Shown here: positions 1 through 8,481 of the stretch, piece after piece | Position numbering within the stretch: position 1 is the stretch's first letter | How the letters are laid out: each line of letters begins with the position of its first letter | Virus record (IMG/VR): IMGVR_UViG_3300042385_000314 | Span: 1-20,161 of that record | Source of the DNA: a virus | Strand: one strand, 5' to 3' | DNA length: 20,161 bases | Made by a program: the position numbers and the translations under genes | Notes under the pieces: model-generated | What the model was told of the DNA's origin: nothing | Databases searched by the model: none | Seen by the model: only the letters and a program-made list of their open reading frames with translations

Positions 1-1
1 T

Positions 2-1921
2 TTAATTGAAGGCAATCTTTATGTGTTTGCCAGTAATGTAGTTACAAATGTTGGTCGCATTGAAGGTCCACCTGGCGCAACTGGCGTAATAGGATTAACA
101 GGAAATACTGGAGCAACTGGAATCCAAGGCGCAACCGGCGTAATAGGATTAACTGGTAATGTAGGTTTAACTGGATCAACCGGCGCAACCGGATTAACAG
201 GAAATACTGGGTCAACTGGCGTAATAGGATTAACTGGTAATGTAGGTTTAACTGGCTCAACTGGTATTACCGGTAATACTGGAGCAACCGGAGTTCAAGG
301 TGCAACAGGCATACAAGGTGCGACCGGATTAACCGGTAATACTGGAGCAACCGGAGTTCAAGGTGCAACGGGTTCGATTGGTTTGACTGGGGCAACCGGC
401 ATACAAGGTGCAACTGGGGTAATAGGATTAACCGGTAATACTGGAGCAACCGGAGTTCAAGGTGCAACGGGTTCGATTGGTTTGACTGGTAATGTAGGTT
501 TAACAGGATCAACTGGTGCAACGGGTGTATCTGGTCTATACATAATTTCTGCAAACGTAAGTACCGCAAATTTGGTTATTACATTAAATGATTCAAATAC
601 AATTAATGCAGGATACATATTAGGTCCAACAGGTGCGACCGGTGTAACAGGCCTAACCGGTAACATTGGCTCAACCGGTGCGACAGGCATACAAGGTGCA
701 ACGGGTATTGGTTCGATTGGCGCAACAGGTATTCGCGGAGCAACGGGAGCAACGGGTGTAACTGGTAATGTTGGCTCAACCGGCGTACAAGGTGCAACGG
801 GGTTATATGTAGTTTCCGCTAATGTAAGTAATGCAAATTTAATAATTACTTTAAATGACGCAAATGCAATTAATGCGGGATATGTATTTGGTCCAACGGG
901 TGCAACCGGATTTACCGGTAATACCGGAGCAACCGGTTTTATTGGTGCATCTGGACTAATTGGATTAACCGGGAATACTGGGGCAACTGGTTCAACCGGT
1001 GCAACGGGGCCTGCTGGAACAAGTGTAACTATACTAGCTTCATTACCAGACTCATCTTCTTTCCCTGTAAGCGGCAATGTCAATGGGGATGGATATTTAA
1101 TTACCGGAAATCTTTGGGTATATTCTGGAAATACATTTACAAATGTTGGTACCATTCAAGGACCTAGTGGAGCAACGGGCGCAACCGGAGTACAAGGGGC
1201 GACCGGATTAACAGGTAATGTTGGCTCAACCGGCGTACAAGGTGCAACAGGCGCAGATTCTACAGTACCAGGAGCAACTGGTTCAACAGGAGCGACCGGA
1301 GCTACGGGATTAGGAGCAACCGGTGCAACAGGCGTAATAGGTGCAACCGGATTGTACATAGTTTCTGCTAATGTAAGTGGCGCAAATTTACAAATTACAC
1401 TTAATAATTCTAATGTTATTTTAGCGGGATCGATATTAGGCCCAACTGGTGCAACTGGAGTAGGAGCAACTGGAGCAACTGGTACAATTGGTTCAACTGG
1501 TGCAACAGGCCCTGCTGGTGGATTTTCAACTGGATCAAATGGTCAAGTAAATTCTTTAGGTGTAGGTACAACCGCATCAGGTACAGCGGGTGAAATTCGA
1601 GCAACGAATAATATAACTGCATATTATTCGGATGATAGATTAAAAACTAAATTAGGTCCTATTACCGACGCATTAGATAAAATTAAACAATTATCTGGAT
1701 TTTATTATCAGGCAAATGAAATTGCCCAGGCATTAGGATATGAAGTTAAACAAGAGGTGGGTGTATCCGCACAGGAAGTACAAAAAGTACAACCAGAAGT
1801 AGTTGCCCCTGCGCCAATTGATGAAAAATATTTAACTGTTAGATATGAAAGATTGATACCTCTAATTATTGAAGCAATTAAAGAATTAGACGTAAAAGTC
1901 AATGAGCTAAAGGATAAGTAA
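2..1921 (+). CDS. Collagen-like tail fibre with C-terminal S74 (endosialidase-type) chaperone; 5' partial
   Basis: Long Gly-X-Thr-rich collagen-like protein, probably a trimeric tail or side fibre. The reading frame is open to the left window edge. The residues encoded from position 2 ([10 protein letters not shown]) match an internal module starting near 1097 ([10 protein letters not shown]), so the GTG at 23 is not the true start and the gene begins upstream. Collagen-like triplets are interrupted by three copies of a roughly 35-residue module starting LY(I/V)(I/V)SANVS at 536, 803 and 1352. From about 1610 to the end comes an intramolecular chaperone domain: SDDRLK with the presumed cleavage serine (TCG at 1628-1630), then a GVSAQEVQ and [15 protein letters not shown] segment typical of peptidase S74. 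In that family the domain helps trimer folding and then cuts itself off. The stop overlaps the next start by one base (TAATG). Family call is strong; the position on the virion is inferred. Confidence 0.9.
   Translation, partial: LIEGNLYVFASNVVTNVGRIEGPPGATGVIGLTGNTGATGIQGATGVIGLTGNVGLTGSTGATGLTGNTGSTGVIGLTGNVGLTGSTGITGNTGATGVQGATGIQGATGLTGNTGATGVQGATGSIGLTGATGIQGATGVIGLTGNTGATGVQGATGSIGLTGNVGLTGSTGATGVSGLYIISANVSTANLVITLNDSNTINAGYILGPTGATGVTGLTGNIGSTGATGIQGATGIGSIGATGIRGATGATGVTGNVGSTGVQGATGLYVVSANVSNANLIITLNDANAINAGYVFGPTGATGFTGNTGATGFIGASGLIGLTGNTGATGSTGATGPAGTSVTILASLPDSSSFPVSGNVNGDGYLITGNLWVYSGNTFTNVGTIQGPSGATGATGVQGATGLTGNVGSTGVQGATGADSTVPGATGSTGATGATGLGATGATGVIGATGLYIVSANVSGANLQITLNNSNVILAGSILGPTGATGVGATGATGTIGSTGATGPAGGFSTGSNGQVNSLGVGTTASGTAGEIRATNNITAYYSDDRLKTKLGPITDALDKIKQLSGFYYQANEIAQALGYEVKQEVGVSAQEVQKVQPEVVAPAPIDEKYLTVRYERLIPLIIEAIKELDVKVNELKDK
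326..489 (+). repeat. Perfect 65-bp direct repeat inside the collagen-like region, period 99 bp
   Basis: Bases 326-390 recur identically at 425-489. The 99-bp period keeps the reading frame (33 residues). The surrounding DNA is built from many shorter, imperfect 9-bp Gly-X-Thr units, so this is the longest exact copy I found in the collagen tract. It points to recent internal duplication or exchange by recombination. Confidence 0.85.
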
Positions 1922-2997
1922 TGGCTTTATTGAATTCGGGTGCAATTAGTCTCGGTGGAAATATATCAGGTCTTTCAGTTAATCTTGAATTATTTAAAGC
2001 AGCCAACGCTACAATAAGTATAAATGATATAGATGCTAGAGACTTAGCAGATATTCCATCCGGTACAATTTCATTGAGCGATTTCTATGGTAAGTCTTAT
2101 TATGCATTTGGGCAAGAAGAATTTACTACTCCCGGTACATACACTTGGGTATGCCCGTCTGACGTAACATCCATTTCTGTTTTATGTATTGGTGGAGGTG
2201 GAGGCGGTAGTGCCGGAACGAATCTTATTGGCGTAGGAGGCGGTGGTGGCGGCGGTGCGCTAGCTTATAGAAATGCGGTTGCGGTTATTCCTAATCAAAG
2301 TTATAATATTGTTGTCGGCGCAGGAGGTACTGGTCAAATAACAATTAGCGGAACAACTACTCAAGAAGCAGGAAGTGGCGGTGGATCTAGCGCATTCTCC
2401 TGTGTCGGCGGTGGAGGACAATCCGGAGGAAAATCGTCGGCAAATGCAACCATTAGTATTGGCTCATCTGCACTAGGAGACGGTGGCACTCTTGGGGGAG
2501 TATATAGCGGAGGTTCAATTGGTGGAGCTGGTGGAAGTATAGATACTTCTTCTGTAGGTTTTCGAGCACCAGGCGGCGGTGGCGCAGCTGGCTATACCGG
2601 AATAGGAGGAGCGGGCGCTCGAGGTGCAAGACCAACAGGATCTCCTGCATCGTCCGCCGGCTTTGCGGGCACTGCGGGATTAGGAGGCGGTGCAGGTGGA
2701 GGTGGTTCTGGATATATAAGCGATACCATACGAGAAGCAACCGGCGGCAACGGTGGTGGCGTAGGAGTGTATGGTTCGGGGCCAAACGGTGCTGGAGGAA
2801 TAGGCGGATCCTCAACAATAACACGCGGTAATGGCGGAGATGGTTCATTTGGTTCATTTGGTTACTATGGTGCCGGCGGCGGCGGTGGGGTAGGCGGTTC
2901 GACTAGAAATGCGGAAAATGGTATAAATGGTGCAGTAAGAATAATTTGGCCTGGGCAATTACGTTCATTCCCTCTAACACTAACAGATAATGTTTAA
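1921..2997 (+). CDS. Glycine-rich phage adhesin-like virion protein
   Basis: 358 residues. Residues 1-60 ([14 protein letters not shown], then PSGTISLSDFYGKS) form a short N-terminal module that I recognise from many marine phage structural proteins. Residues about 66-90 contain the FTTPGTYTW and VTSISVLCIGGGGGG pattern that leads into a long region dominated by Gly, Ala and Ser runs. The end has GAVRIIWPG, a common closing motif of this family. Glycine-rich adhesins of T4-like phages (gp38 type) pack as polyglycine helices and bind the host receptor; that role is inferred here from composition and from the fibre gene immediately upstream. The ATG overlaps the upstream stop by one base, and the 3' end overlaps the peptidase gene by 8 bases, suggesting translational coupling. 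No signal peptide is seen. Confidence 0.75.
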   Translation: MALLNSGAISLGGNISGLSVNLELFKAANATISINDIDARDLADIPSGTISLSDFYGKSYYAFGQEEFTTPGTYTWVCPSDVTSISVLCIGGGGGGSAGTNLIGVGGGGGGGALAYRNAVAVIPNQSYNIVVGAGGTGQITISGTTTQEAGSGGGSSAFSCVGGGGQSGGKSSANATISIGSSALGDGGTLGGVYSGGSIGGAGGSIDTSSVGFRAPGGGGAAGYTGIGGAGARGARPTGSPASSAGFAGTAGLGGGAGGGGSGYISDTIREATGGNGGGVGVYGSGPNGAGGIGGSSTITRGNGGDGSFGSFGYYGAGGGGGVGGSTRNAENGINGAVRIIWPGQLRSFPLTLTDNV

Positions 2998-4579
2998 AGA
3001 ATATATTGTAAGTTTACAAAAAAATGTAGATTATACCTCATTTTGGCAGGAGATGGAGTCTCCTACGAATGCACATCCATTCATTCCTGATAGAAAAATA
3101 GATATAGTAAATAATAGAGATGGTAGCACAAGAAGTTGCCATTATTCGTTAACAGATGAAGAAGCAAATATATTAAAAAATGATTCTAGAGTATATTCCG
3201 TAGAAATTCCACCTGAACAACGAGACGATATAAAAATTGGATTTCGTGGTGCACAGGTTGGAGATTTTACTAAGCCATCGACATCAACCGGTGCATATAA
3301 AAATTGGGGATTGCGTAGAATAAACAGCGCAACCAATCTTTATGGTACGGGTACAACTACCGATAATGTTTACAAATATTTACTAGATGGCACAGGAGTA
3401 GATGTTGTTATACAGGATAGCGGCATTGAACTTAACCATCCGGAATTTAGAGACAATTTGGGTGCTTCTCGAATACAACAGATAAATTGGTATACTGCCA
3501 GCGGTTTAGGCGGTACACAGAACGCAAATCATTATAGAGATTATGATGGACACGGGACGCATGTTGCCGGTATAGCAGCGGGTAAAACTTTTGGCTGGGC
3601 AAAAAATGCAAAAATATATTCTTTAAAGGTAAACGGTCTTGAAGGTGCCGGCGATTCTGGTACTGGGATATCAATTACAGATTGCTTTGACGTAATTAAA
3701 CTTTGGCATAGAAATAAACCAATTGATTCATCTACGGGATTTAAGCGACCAACAATTGTTAATATGAGCTGGGGATATAGTTTAACCTATTCATCTGTAT
3801 CTTCTGTTTTGTATAGAGGAGTTACTTACAATGATGCTAATACTACAGGTAATGCAGCATATCGTTGGACAAATTTTGGCTTAGTAAATTTATCTAGTGG
3901 CGGAAATTTTATTACTAATTTTAGATTGGGATCCGTTGATGTTGATATACAGGAAATGATTGATGAGGGCATACATGTCATCATTGCTGCGGGAAATAAC
4001 TACCATAAAATAGATACTCCGGACGGAGTAGACTATGAGAATTATTTTACTTCTGGTGGATCAGATTATTTCTATCACAGAGGATCTAGTCCATATGATG
4101 ACGAAGCGTTTAAGGTTGGTAATATTGATAGTACTGTATTTTCTGCAGTACAAGATCAAAAAGCCCATTCAAGCGAAACCGGTCCAGGTGTTGATGTATG
4201 GGCGCCGGGATCAAATATTATAAGTTGCACTAGTAACACTAATTCATTTAGCGGTGTTGCCTATAATTTAGATTCTAGTTTTAAACAAGTTATTTTAAGC
4301 GGAACATCAATGGCTGCACCTCAGGTATGTGGACTTGGTGCACTGTATTTACAAATAAATCCCGGAGTAAGACCAAATCAACTTAAATCTTGGTTCTTAG
4401 GAAAATCGGTAAGCAATACCACCATATATAGTTCTAACATCAACAATGATTATACTAATACTAGATCATTGCTAGGTGGAAATAATAGATTTGTATATAA
4501 CCCCTTTGGAATAGATTCGGATACTCTTGTATCTGGTCCAATGACTTTGGTATCAGGAGCGATTAACTTAACACAATGA
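2990..4579 (+). CDS. Subtilisin-like S8 serine peptidase in the fibre operon
   Basis: 529 residues. All catalytic motifs of family S8 are present: Asp143 in VVIQDSGIE, His188 in DGHGTHVAG, oxyanion Asn336 in AAGNN and Ser440 in GTSMAAPQV. Residues 1-80 (KEYIVSLQKNVDYTSFW and onward to VYSVEIPPEQ) resemble an I9-type inhibitory propeptide, so the enzyme may mature by self-cleavage. I see no secretion signal or membrane anchor, so it probably acts in the infected cell or is carried in the particle. It overlaps the glycine-rich gene by 8 bases and the next gene by 4 (ATGA). Possible roles are processing fibre proteins or degrading host surface protein; nothing in the sequence separates these. 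Enzyme class is certain, role is not. Confidence 0.92.
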   Translation: MFKEYIVSLQKNVDYTSFWQEMESPTNAHPFIPDRKIDIVNNRDGSTRSCHYSLTDEEANILKNDSRVYSVEIPPEQRDDIKIGFRGAQVGDFTKPSTSTGAYKNWGLRRINSATNLYGTGTTTDNVYKYLLDGTGVDVVIQDSGIELNHPEFRDNLGASRIQQINWYTASGLGGTQNANHYRDYDGHGTHVAGIAAGKTFGWAKNAKIYSLKVNGLEGAGDSGTGISITDCFDVIKLWHRNKPIDSSTGFKRPTIVNMSWGYSLTYSSVSSVLYRGVTYNDANTTGNAAYRWTNFGLVNLSSGGNFITNFRLGSVDVDIQEMIDEGIHVIIAAGNNYHKIDTPDGVDYENYFTSGGSDYFYHRGSSPYDDEAFKVGNIDSTVFSAVQDQKAHSSETGPGVDVWAPGSNIISCTSNTNSFSGVAYNLDSSFKQVILSGTSMAAPQVCGLGALYLQINPGVRPNQLKSWFLGKSVSNTTIYSSNINNDYTNTRSLLGGNNRFVYNPFGIDSDTLVSGPMTLVSGAINLTQ

Positions 4580-4965
4580 TATTTGAATTGACTGAAGATA
4601 ATTTTGTAATGTTTGCAGTAAAACACTATGACAATCCGGGGTGCCTCGGTATGGATGAGTTTTACGACGATTTAAAACGATTTAAATATATTAAACGATT
4701 ACTTCGTAAACATGATGTGGGCAAGGATCTTAAAGAAAGATTAATACTTAATCATATAATTATACTAGGAAATTTATTTGGTGTTGAGGCAACAACTAAA
4801 ATGTTATTCTTTAAATTAGAAGAAAAATTTTGGCCTCAAATAAAAACTTTCCTAGTATTTTTAAACTATATGCCTATAAAAATTATAGTAACAACCGGTG
4901 TAGAAATAGTAGATAATGATATACCGTTAGATGAAACCGTATTAGAAACTTTAAAGAAGATTTAA
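4576..4965 (+). CDS. Conserved T4-like phage protein of unknown function (129 aa)
   Basis: A 129-residue, Leu/Lys/Phe-rich, probably helical protein. The stretch KHYDNPGCLGMDEFYDDLKR followed by FKYIKRLLRK and ERLILNHIIILGNLFG matches a family I remember as a widespread hypothetical protein in T4-like cyanophages and other marine myoviruses. No catalytic motif is visible. The start overlaps the peptidase stop as ATGA, and the next gene begins directly after its stop, so it belongs to the same transcript as the fibre and peptidase genes. Its location suggests a virion assembly role, which is inference only. Confidence 0.75.
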   Translation: MIFELTEDNFVMFAVKHYDNPGCLGMDEFYDDLKRFKYIKRLLRKHDVGKDLKERLILNHIIILGNLFGVEATTKMLFFKLEEKFWPQIKTFLVFLNYMPIKIIVTTGVEIVDNDIPLDETVLETLKKI

Positions 4966-5526
4966 ATGGGAAGATTTGTAGATTCAATTATTGCTCTAAG
5001 AATACTAAACTTATTAGTTACTCCCTTTGAAAATACTGAGGCGTATAAGCGCGGCATTATAGATATTAAGGGCAAAGAACTAAAAAAGATGAGTGAGTTA
5101 AACACCGTCGAAGATAGAGATGCGTATACTCTATTACATAGATTAGTTTATAGATTAAAGCGAATTATCGAAAAGGTGCCTATTGATAATAAGAAAATTG
5201 TATCTTTAGCTGCTGCATATTCTTTAATCAAAGAGCATACACAATTAGGTAAAGAGCCCTTAAATCTTGAAGAACAATATATAAGACTCATTAGTAAAGA
5301 TTTAACAGAAGAAATTGCAGAAGTTGAGAAAATATTAGATGAAAAAAAGATTTTTACTTTTAAACAATTTTCGGAAGAAAATGTTGCAATAGCCCCGGCA
5401 AACAATGCAATGGCCACTTCAGGTATTGCCGGATTAGATAAAGATGTTCCCGTAAGCAAAAAAGCACAGAAAAAATATACGGCGTCCGGCGCTAGTTCTA
5501 TGTTTAGAAGAAATAAGGCAATCTAA
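4966..5526 (+). CDS. Conserved phage structural-type protein, function unknown (186 aa)
   Basis: 186 residues, mostly helical and charged. The N-terminus (GRFVDSIIALRILNLLVTPF) and the segment AYTLLHRLVYRLKRIIE resemble a conserved protein of T4-like marine phages often filed as a putative structural protein. A less ordered C-terminal part (about residues 130-186) is rich in Ala, Ser and Lys and ends in a basic tail (MFRRNKAI). The ATG directly follows the upstream TAA. No enzyme motif is seen. It sits between a fibre/peptidase operon and a membrane-anchored coiled-coil protein, which fits a late structural role but does not prove it. Confidence 0.7.
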   Translation: MGRFVDSIIALRILNLLVTPFENTEAYKRGIIDIKGKELKKMSELNTVEDRDAYTLLHRLVYRLKRIIEKVPIDNKKIVSLAAAYSLIKEHTQLGKEPLNLEEQYIRLISKDLTEEIAEVEKILDEKKIFTFKQFSEENVAIAPANNAMATSGIAGLDKDVPVSKKAQKKYTASGASSMFRRNKAI

Positions 5527-5527
5527 A

Positions 5528-5869
5528 ATGGCTACAAACAACATACGTGATCTTGACACCGATATACGAGTTTCGGTATTGGAAACTCAAATCAATTCGT
5601 TAACTAATGATTTTGATAAGATTGAGAAGAAGATGGAAGATAACTATGTAATTTTACATGAGCGTATCAATGATCTTGGATCGGAGTTTGAACATAAAAA
5701 CGAAAAGATTATAGAAAAAATTGACGCTCATAGTGAAACTAGCGCTAGGCACAATCACGAAGTTTTGGAAAAAATTGGTAAAATTGAAAAATGGCGATGG
5801 ATGATAATGGGCGGAGCAATGGTCGCAGGGTATGTACTTGCTCACGTTAAAATGGAAAATTTGTTCTAA
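5528..5869 (+). CDS. Coiled-coil protein with C-terminal transmembrane helix (XhlA-like architecture)
   Basis: 113 residues. Residues about 12-88 form a long charged heptad-like helix (VLETQINSL, then KIEKKMED, KNEKIIEKI, LEKIGKIEKW). Residues about 90-106 are a single hydrophobic helix (WMIMGGAMVAGYVLA). This layout, an N-terminal coiled coil and a C-terminal membrane anchor with little after it, is that of XhlA-type haemolysin/holin accessory proteins and of similar small proteins in marine T4-like phages. A lysis role is therefore possible but unproven; a spanin pair is encoded 2.6 kb downstream. It is the last gene before a strong promoter and begins one base after the previous stop. Confidence 0.65.
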   Translation: MATNNIRDLDTDIRVSVLETQINSLTNDFDKIEKKMEDNYVILHERINDLGSEFEHKNEKIIEKIDAHSETSARHNHEVLEKIGKIEKWRWMIMGGAMVAGYVLAHVKMENLF

Positions 5870-5873
5870 AGGC

Positions 5874-5902
5874 TTGACTTTCTAGTAGTTCTATTATATA
5901 AT
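5874..5902 (+). promoter_or_regulatory. Sigma70-type promoter for the primase operon
   Basis: TTGACT at 5874-5879 (5 of 6 to the -35 consensus), a 17-bp spacer and TATAAT at 5897-5902 (6 of 6). It lies directly after the stop of the upstream gene. Transcription would start near 5908-5910, leaving a very short leader before the primase ATG at 5926. A host-type promoter here suggests early transcription of the replication genes, independent of the late virion block upstream. Confidence 0.8.
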
Positions 5903-5926
5903 TTAGACTTCGTATAGGAGTCTAAA
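5902..5926 (+). promoter_or_regulatory. Hairpin that sequesters the primase RBS and start codon
   Basis: Bases 5902-5911 can pair with 5917-5926 in a 10-bp stem (one G-U pair) with the loop GTATA. The Shine-Dalgarno GGAG (5917-5920) lies in the right arm and the A of the ATG pairs with the first base of the left arm. The left arm overlaps the -10 box and the expected start site, so RNA made from this promoter would lack most of it, whereas read-through RNA from upstream would contain the whole hairpin. Confidence 0.65.
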
Positions 5927-6948
5927 TGTCTTTATTTGTAGATTTAAAGTATTTAAAGTTAATTAGCAATCAACTTCCTCTTTTTAAACAAAAGAGCGAT
6001 CGTTTATATAATTGCAGATGTATAATCTGCGGTGACTCTGAGGCAAAGAAAAATAAGGCAAGGGGATATTTTTATCCCGCAAAAAATGATTTATTTTATA
6101 AATGTCATAACTGTGGTGCATCTATGCACTTTGGTTCATTTCTAAAACAATTCAACGGGTTGCAGTATAACCAATATTCTTTGGAACGATACAACGAAGG
6201 CTTACCTAGTAATAAACCGCATCAAAATATTGAAGATAAATTTAAGATGGCGGCTCCGGTATTTGTAAAACCGGAACAGCGCTTATTAGATGGGTTGTTG
6301 GAACGATTAGATAAATTACCCGAAGATCATGAGGCAGTTCAATTTTGTGTGGCACGCAAAATACCTAGAGGAAAGTTTCATTACTTATATTATATTGATA
6401 ATATTTCCAATATTGTGCAACTTAATACGAAGTATAAAGAACAAATAAAAACGAAAGAACCTAGATTAGTACTTCCGTTTTACAATAAAGATGATCAATT
6501 GATTGCAGTAACATGCAGAGCTTTGCGAAATGAAAGTCTTAGATATGTTACTGTAAAAATTATAGAAGATGAATTACTAGCTTTCGGATTAGATAAATTA
6601 GATAGAACTAAACCAATTTATGTTGTCGAAGGACCCATTGATAGTTTATTTTTGCCTAATTGTATTGCGGTAGGCGGTACTGCATTTACTAAATTAGAAA
6701 CATTAGATTTACCAAAAGATAAAGTTATTGCTATATTGGACAATCAACCTCGTAATAAAGATGTTTGTAAAATTTTAGATAAGGTGATTGATAAACAATA
6801 TAAGGTTGTGATCTGGCCTCAATCCTTAGATCAAAAAGATATTAATGATATGGTATTAGCAGGTAAAGATCCACTTGATGTTGTTAAGAAACATATATAT
6901 CAAGGGCTAGAAGCAAAAATTAAATTTACAGAGTGGAAGAGGTGTTAG
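5926..6948 (+). CDS. 61: DNA primase, T4 gp61-like
   Basis: 340 residues, close to the 342 of T4 gp61. An N-terminal zinc-binding domain is shown by Cys32-x2-Cys35 (CIICGDS) and Cys60-x2-Cys63 (CHNCGAS). The central TOPRIM domain has its acidic signature at IYVVEGPIDS (Glu235) and the second acidic site at VIAILDN (Asp272), followed by KDINDM. In the T4 system this protein lays down RNA primers for Okazaki fragments together with the replicative helicase; the helicase gene is not in this window. The ATG at 5926 follows GGAG at 5917-5920. The leader carries a promoter and an RBS hairpin, so expression is probably controlled at both transcription and translation. It is the first gene of a replication/nucleotide block. 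Confidence 0.9.
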   Translation: MSLFVDLKYLKLISNQLPLFKQKSDRLYNCRCIICGDSEAKKNKARGYFYPAKNDLFYKCHNCGASMHFGSFLKQFNGLQYNQYSLERYNEGLPSNKPHQNIEDKFKMAAPVFVKPEQRLLDGLLERLDKLPEDHEAVQFCVARKIPRGKFHYLYYIDNISNIVQLNTKYKEQIKTKEPRLVLPFYNKDDQLIAVTCRALRNESLRYVTVKIIEDELLAFGLDKLDRTKPIYVVEGPIDSLFLPNCIAVGGTAFTKLETLDLPKDKVIAILDNQPRNKDVCKILDKVIDKQYKVVIWPQSLDQKDINDMVLAGKDPLDVVKKHIYQGLEAKIKFTEWKRC

Positions 6949-6949
6949 T

Positions 6950-7609
6950 ATGAAAGTATATATTTCTAATTATCGTAATCATTGGATTTCTCCATATACA
7001 GTGCTTGAGAAGGTTTTCTTCTGGCGCGAAATTGAGTACGACGAACCTATCATCGTAAAACTTTCTAATATATTAGAGCCGGCTAGTTTAGTTCTGCAAA
7101 AGTTTTTAGACTTCGTTCATCCAAAGACTAATTATGTAAAAATTGACAAATGGGATACTTGGTCTATGGATCATACGTTATCCTACATCATCCTACCTAT
7201 GTTGAAACAACTAAAGGAAAAGGCAAATGGCTCGCCTCTCGTAGATGATGAGGATGTTCCGGAAGAACTTAAAAGTAGTTCCGCCCCTGCTAAGGTAAAT
7301 GAGTGGGACCCAGATGATAACTACTTTAAACGCTGGGAATGGGTTTTAGGCGAAATGATTTTCGCATTTAATTGCAAGATCGATGATTCTTGGCAAGACG
7401 AATTTAAATCGGGGGAATTTGATATGATGCATGTTCCTGTTGATAAAGATGGCAATGAAGTTCCTGAGCAAGGTGCAAAATTATATGAATTGAGAGATGG
7501 CCCTAACCATACATATAAATGTGATTTTGATGGTATGCGAAAAGTTGAGGAAAGAATGCAAAATGGCTTTAGATTGTTTGGAAAATATTATAATGGATTG
7601 TGGGATTAA
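6950..7609 (+). CDS. Conserved phage protein of unknown function (219 aa)
   Basis: 219 residues. The start MKVYISNYRNHWISPYTVLE, the segment MDHTLSYIILPMLKQLK, the phrase GSPLVDDEDVPEEL and the end NGFRLFGKYYNGLWD are typical of a very widespread family of uncharacterised phage proteins. The protein is rich in Trp, Tyr, Asp and Glu and has no membrane segment or recognised catalytic motif. It starts two bases after the primase stop with a good Shine-Dalgarno (AGAGGTG, 6938-6944) inside the end of the primase gene, so the two are co-expressed. The neighbourhood suggests a replication or nucleotide role, but no function is known to me. Confidence 0.8.
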   Translation: MKVYISNYRNHWISPYTVLEKVFFWREIEYDEPIIVKLSNILEPASLVLQKFLDFVHPKTNYVKIDKWDTWSMDHTLSYIILPMLKQLKEKANGSPLVDDEDVPEELKSSSAPAKVNEWDPDDNYFKRWEWVLGEMIFAFNCKIDDSWQDEFKSGEFDMMHVPVDKDGNEVPEQGAKLYELRDGPNHTYKCDFDGMRKVEERMQNGFRLFGKYYNGLWD

Positions 7610-7611
7610 CT

Positions 7612-7788
7612 ATGAGCCTAGATGAAGAAATCGCATTTAATTCCTGGTGGGATGCTAGTAAATATATGCAGGTTGTAGCATCGTCAGAGTCATCGAAGCA
7701 AGTAGCAAAGGATGCATGGGAAGCCGCATTAAATTTTGAACAAGCAAAAGCTATAAGGTCAACACGTTGGAATGGAGTAATACAGTGA
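7612..7788 (+). CDS. Small acidic hypothetical protein upstream of thyX
   Basis: 58 residues from the ATG at 7612 (MSLDEEIAFNSWWD). A GTG four codons upstream (7600) is an alternative start but lies inside the preceding gene; the ATG sits behind a GGGATT and fits the intergenic spacing better. The protein looks helical, with Trp and Ala residues (AKDAWEAALNFEQA), and has no motif I recognise. Its stop overlaps the GTG start of thyX, so it is probably translationally coupled to it. It could be a small regulatory or accessory protein, or simply a short linker gene. Confidence 0.6.
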   Translation: MSLDEEIAFNSWWDASKYMQVVASSESSKQVAKDAWEAALNFEQAKAIRSTRWNGVIQ

Positions 7789-8447
7789 AAGTAAAATTGA
7801 TAGGTTACACAAAACCTAATGTAGATGTTGATGTCCCGGAGATGAATGACCTGCAGGATTTGATTGCATTTTGTGCAAGAGTAAGTAATCCCGCAAATCA
7901 AAATAATACTGAAACAAGCGAAAAGCTTATTAAATATCTAATTAAAAACAAACATTGGTCACCGTTAGAAATGGTCCATGTTACTCTTGAAATTGAAACA
8001 ACTCGCGACATTGCACGACAAATGCTTCGCCACAGATCATTTTCTTTTCAGGAATTTAGTCAACGATATGCAGACCCCGTTAAGCACTTAGACTTTGTTA
8101 TACGTGAAGCTAGATTACAAGATACTAAAAATCGTCAGAATAGTATTGCAACTGATGATGTAGAACTTAATTTGGAATGGGCTCGCCGTCAGCAAAACAT
8201 TATTGATGTAGTAAAAGACACATATAAATGGGCAATTGATAATGGTATTGCGAAAGAACAAGCTCGGGCAATTCTACCCGAAGGTAACACTGTAAGTAAA
8301 CTCTATATGGCGGGTACTCTTAGAAGTTGGATTCATTACGTTCAACTTAGATCAGAAAACGGAACGCAACAGGAACACGTGGACATCGCCGAAGCCTGTG
8401 CTGAAGTTATTTCTACTATCTTCCCAATGGCTAAGGATATGATTTAA
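7785..8447 (+). CDS. thyX: Flavin-dependent thymidylate synthase ThyX
   Basis: Makes dTMP from dUMP using methylene-tetrahydrofolate and reduced FAD. The family signature RHRxxSxxxxSxRY is intact at residues 82-95 (RHRSFSFQEFSQRY). Other family-typical stretches are FCARVSNP near the N-terminus and the C-terminal RSWIHYVQLR. I place the start at GTG 7785, which overlaps the upstream stop and has GGAG at 7774-7777 seven bases before it, giving 220 residues; a TTG at 7767 would add six residues but lacks a ribosome site. It works with the RNR and dCMP deaminase downstream to raise the dTTP pool. It is followed at once by a late-promoter-like motif and the lysis genes. Confidence 0.95.
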   Translation: MKVKLIGYTKPNVDVDVPEMNDLQDLIAFCARVSNPANQNNTETSEKLIKYLIKNKHWSPLEMVHVTLEIETTRDIARQMLRHRSFSFQEFSQRYADPVKHLDFVIREARLQDTKNRQNSIATDDVELNLEWARRQQNIIDVVKDTYKWAIDNGIAKEQARAILPEGNTVSKLYMAGTLRSWIHYVQLRSENGTQQEHVDIAEACAEVISTIFPMAKDMI

Positions 8448-8453
8448 TAAATA
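8445..8453 (+). promoter_or_regulatory. T4-late-promoter-like motif before the spanin genes
   Basis: TAATAAATA overlaps the thyX stop and lies 28 bases before the ATG of the i-spanin gene. It resembles the T4 late element TATAAATA. Two other copies of the ATAAATA core in this window have similar spacing to a start codon (15065 and 17014). This is a pattern match only; the spanin genes are expected to be late. Confidence 0.45.
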
Positions 8454-8481
8454 ACAGACTCCCTACTTTTTATTCTATCAT

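Noticed and set aside
23-25. GTG at 23 as the true start of the fibre gene
   Set aside because: The frame is open to the window edge and the upstream residues match an internal module, so the start is outside the window.
457-1155. Long reverse-strand ORF (232 codons) rich in Pro and Val
   Set aside because: It is the antisense reading of the Gly-X-Thr repeats of the fibre gene, which produces Pro/Val-rich frames without stops. No ribosome site and no family features.
2453-2857. Reverse-strand ORF of 134 codons
   Set aside because: Antisense shadow of the glycine-rich gene; composition dominated by Leu, Arg and His from reversed Gly codons.
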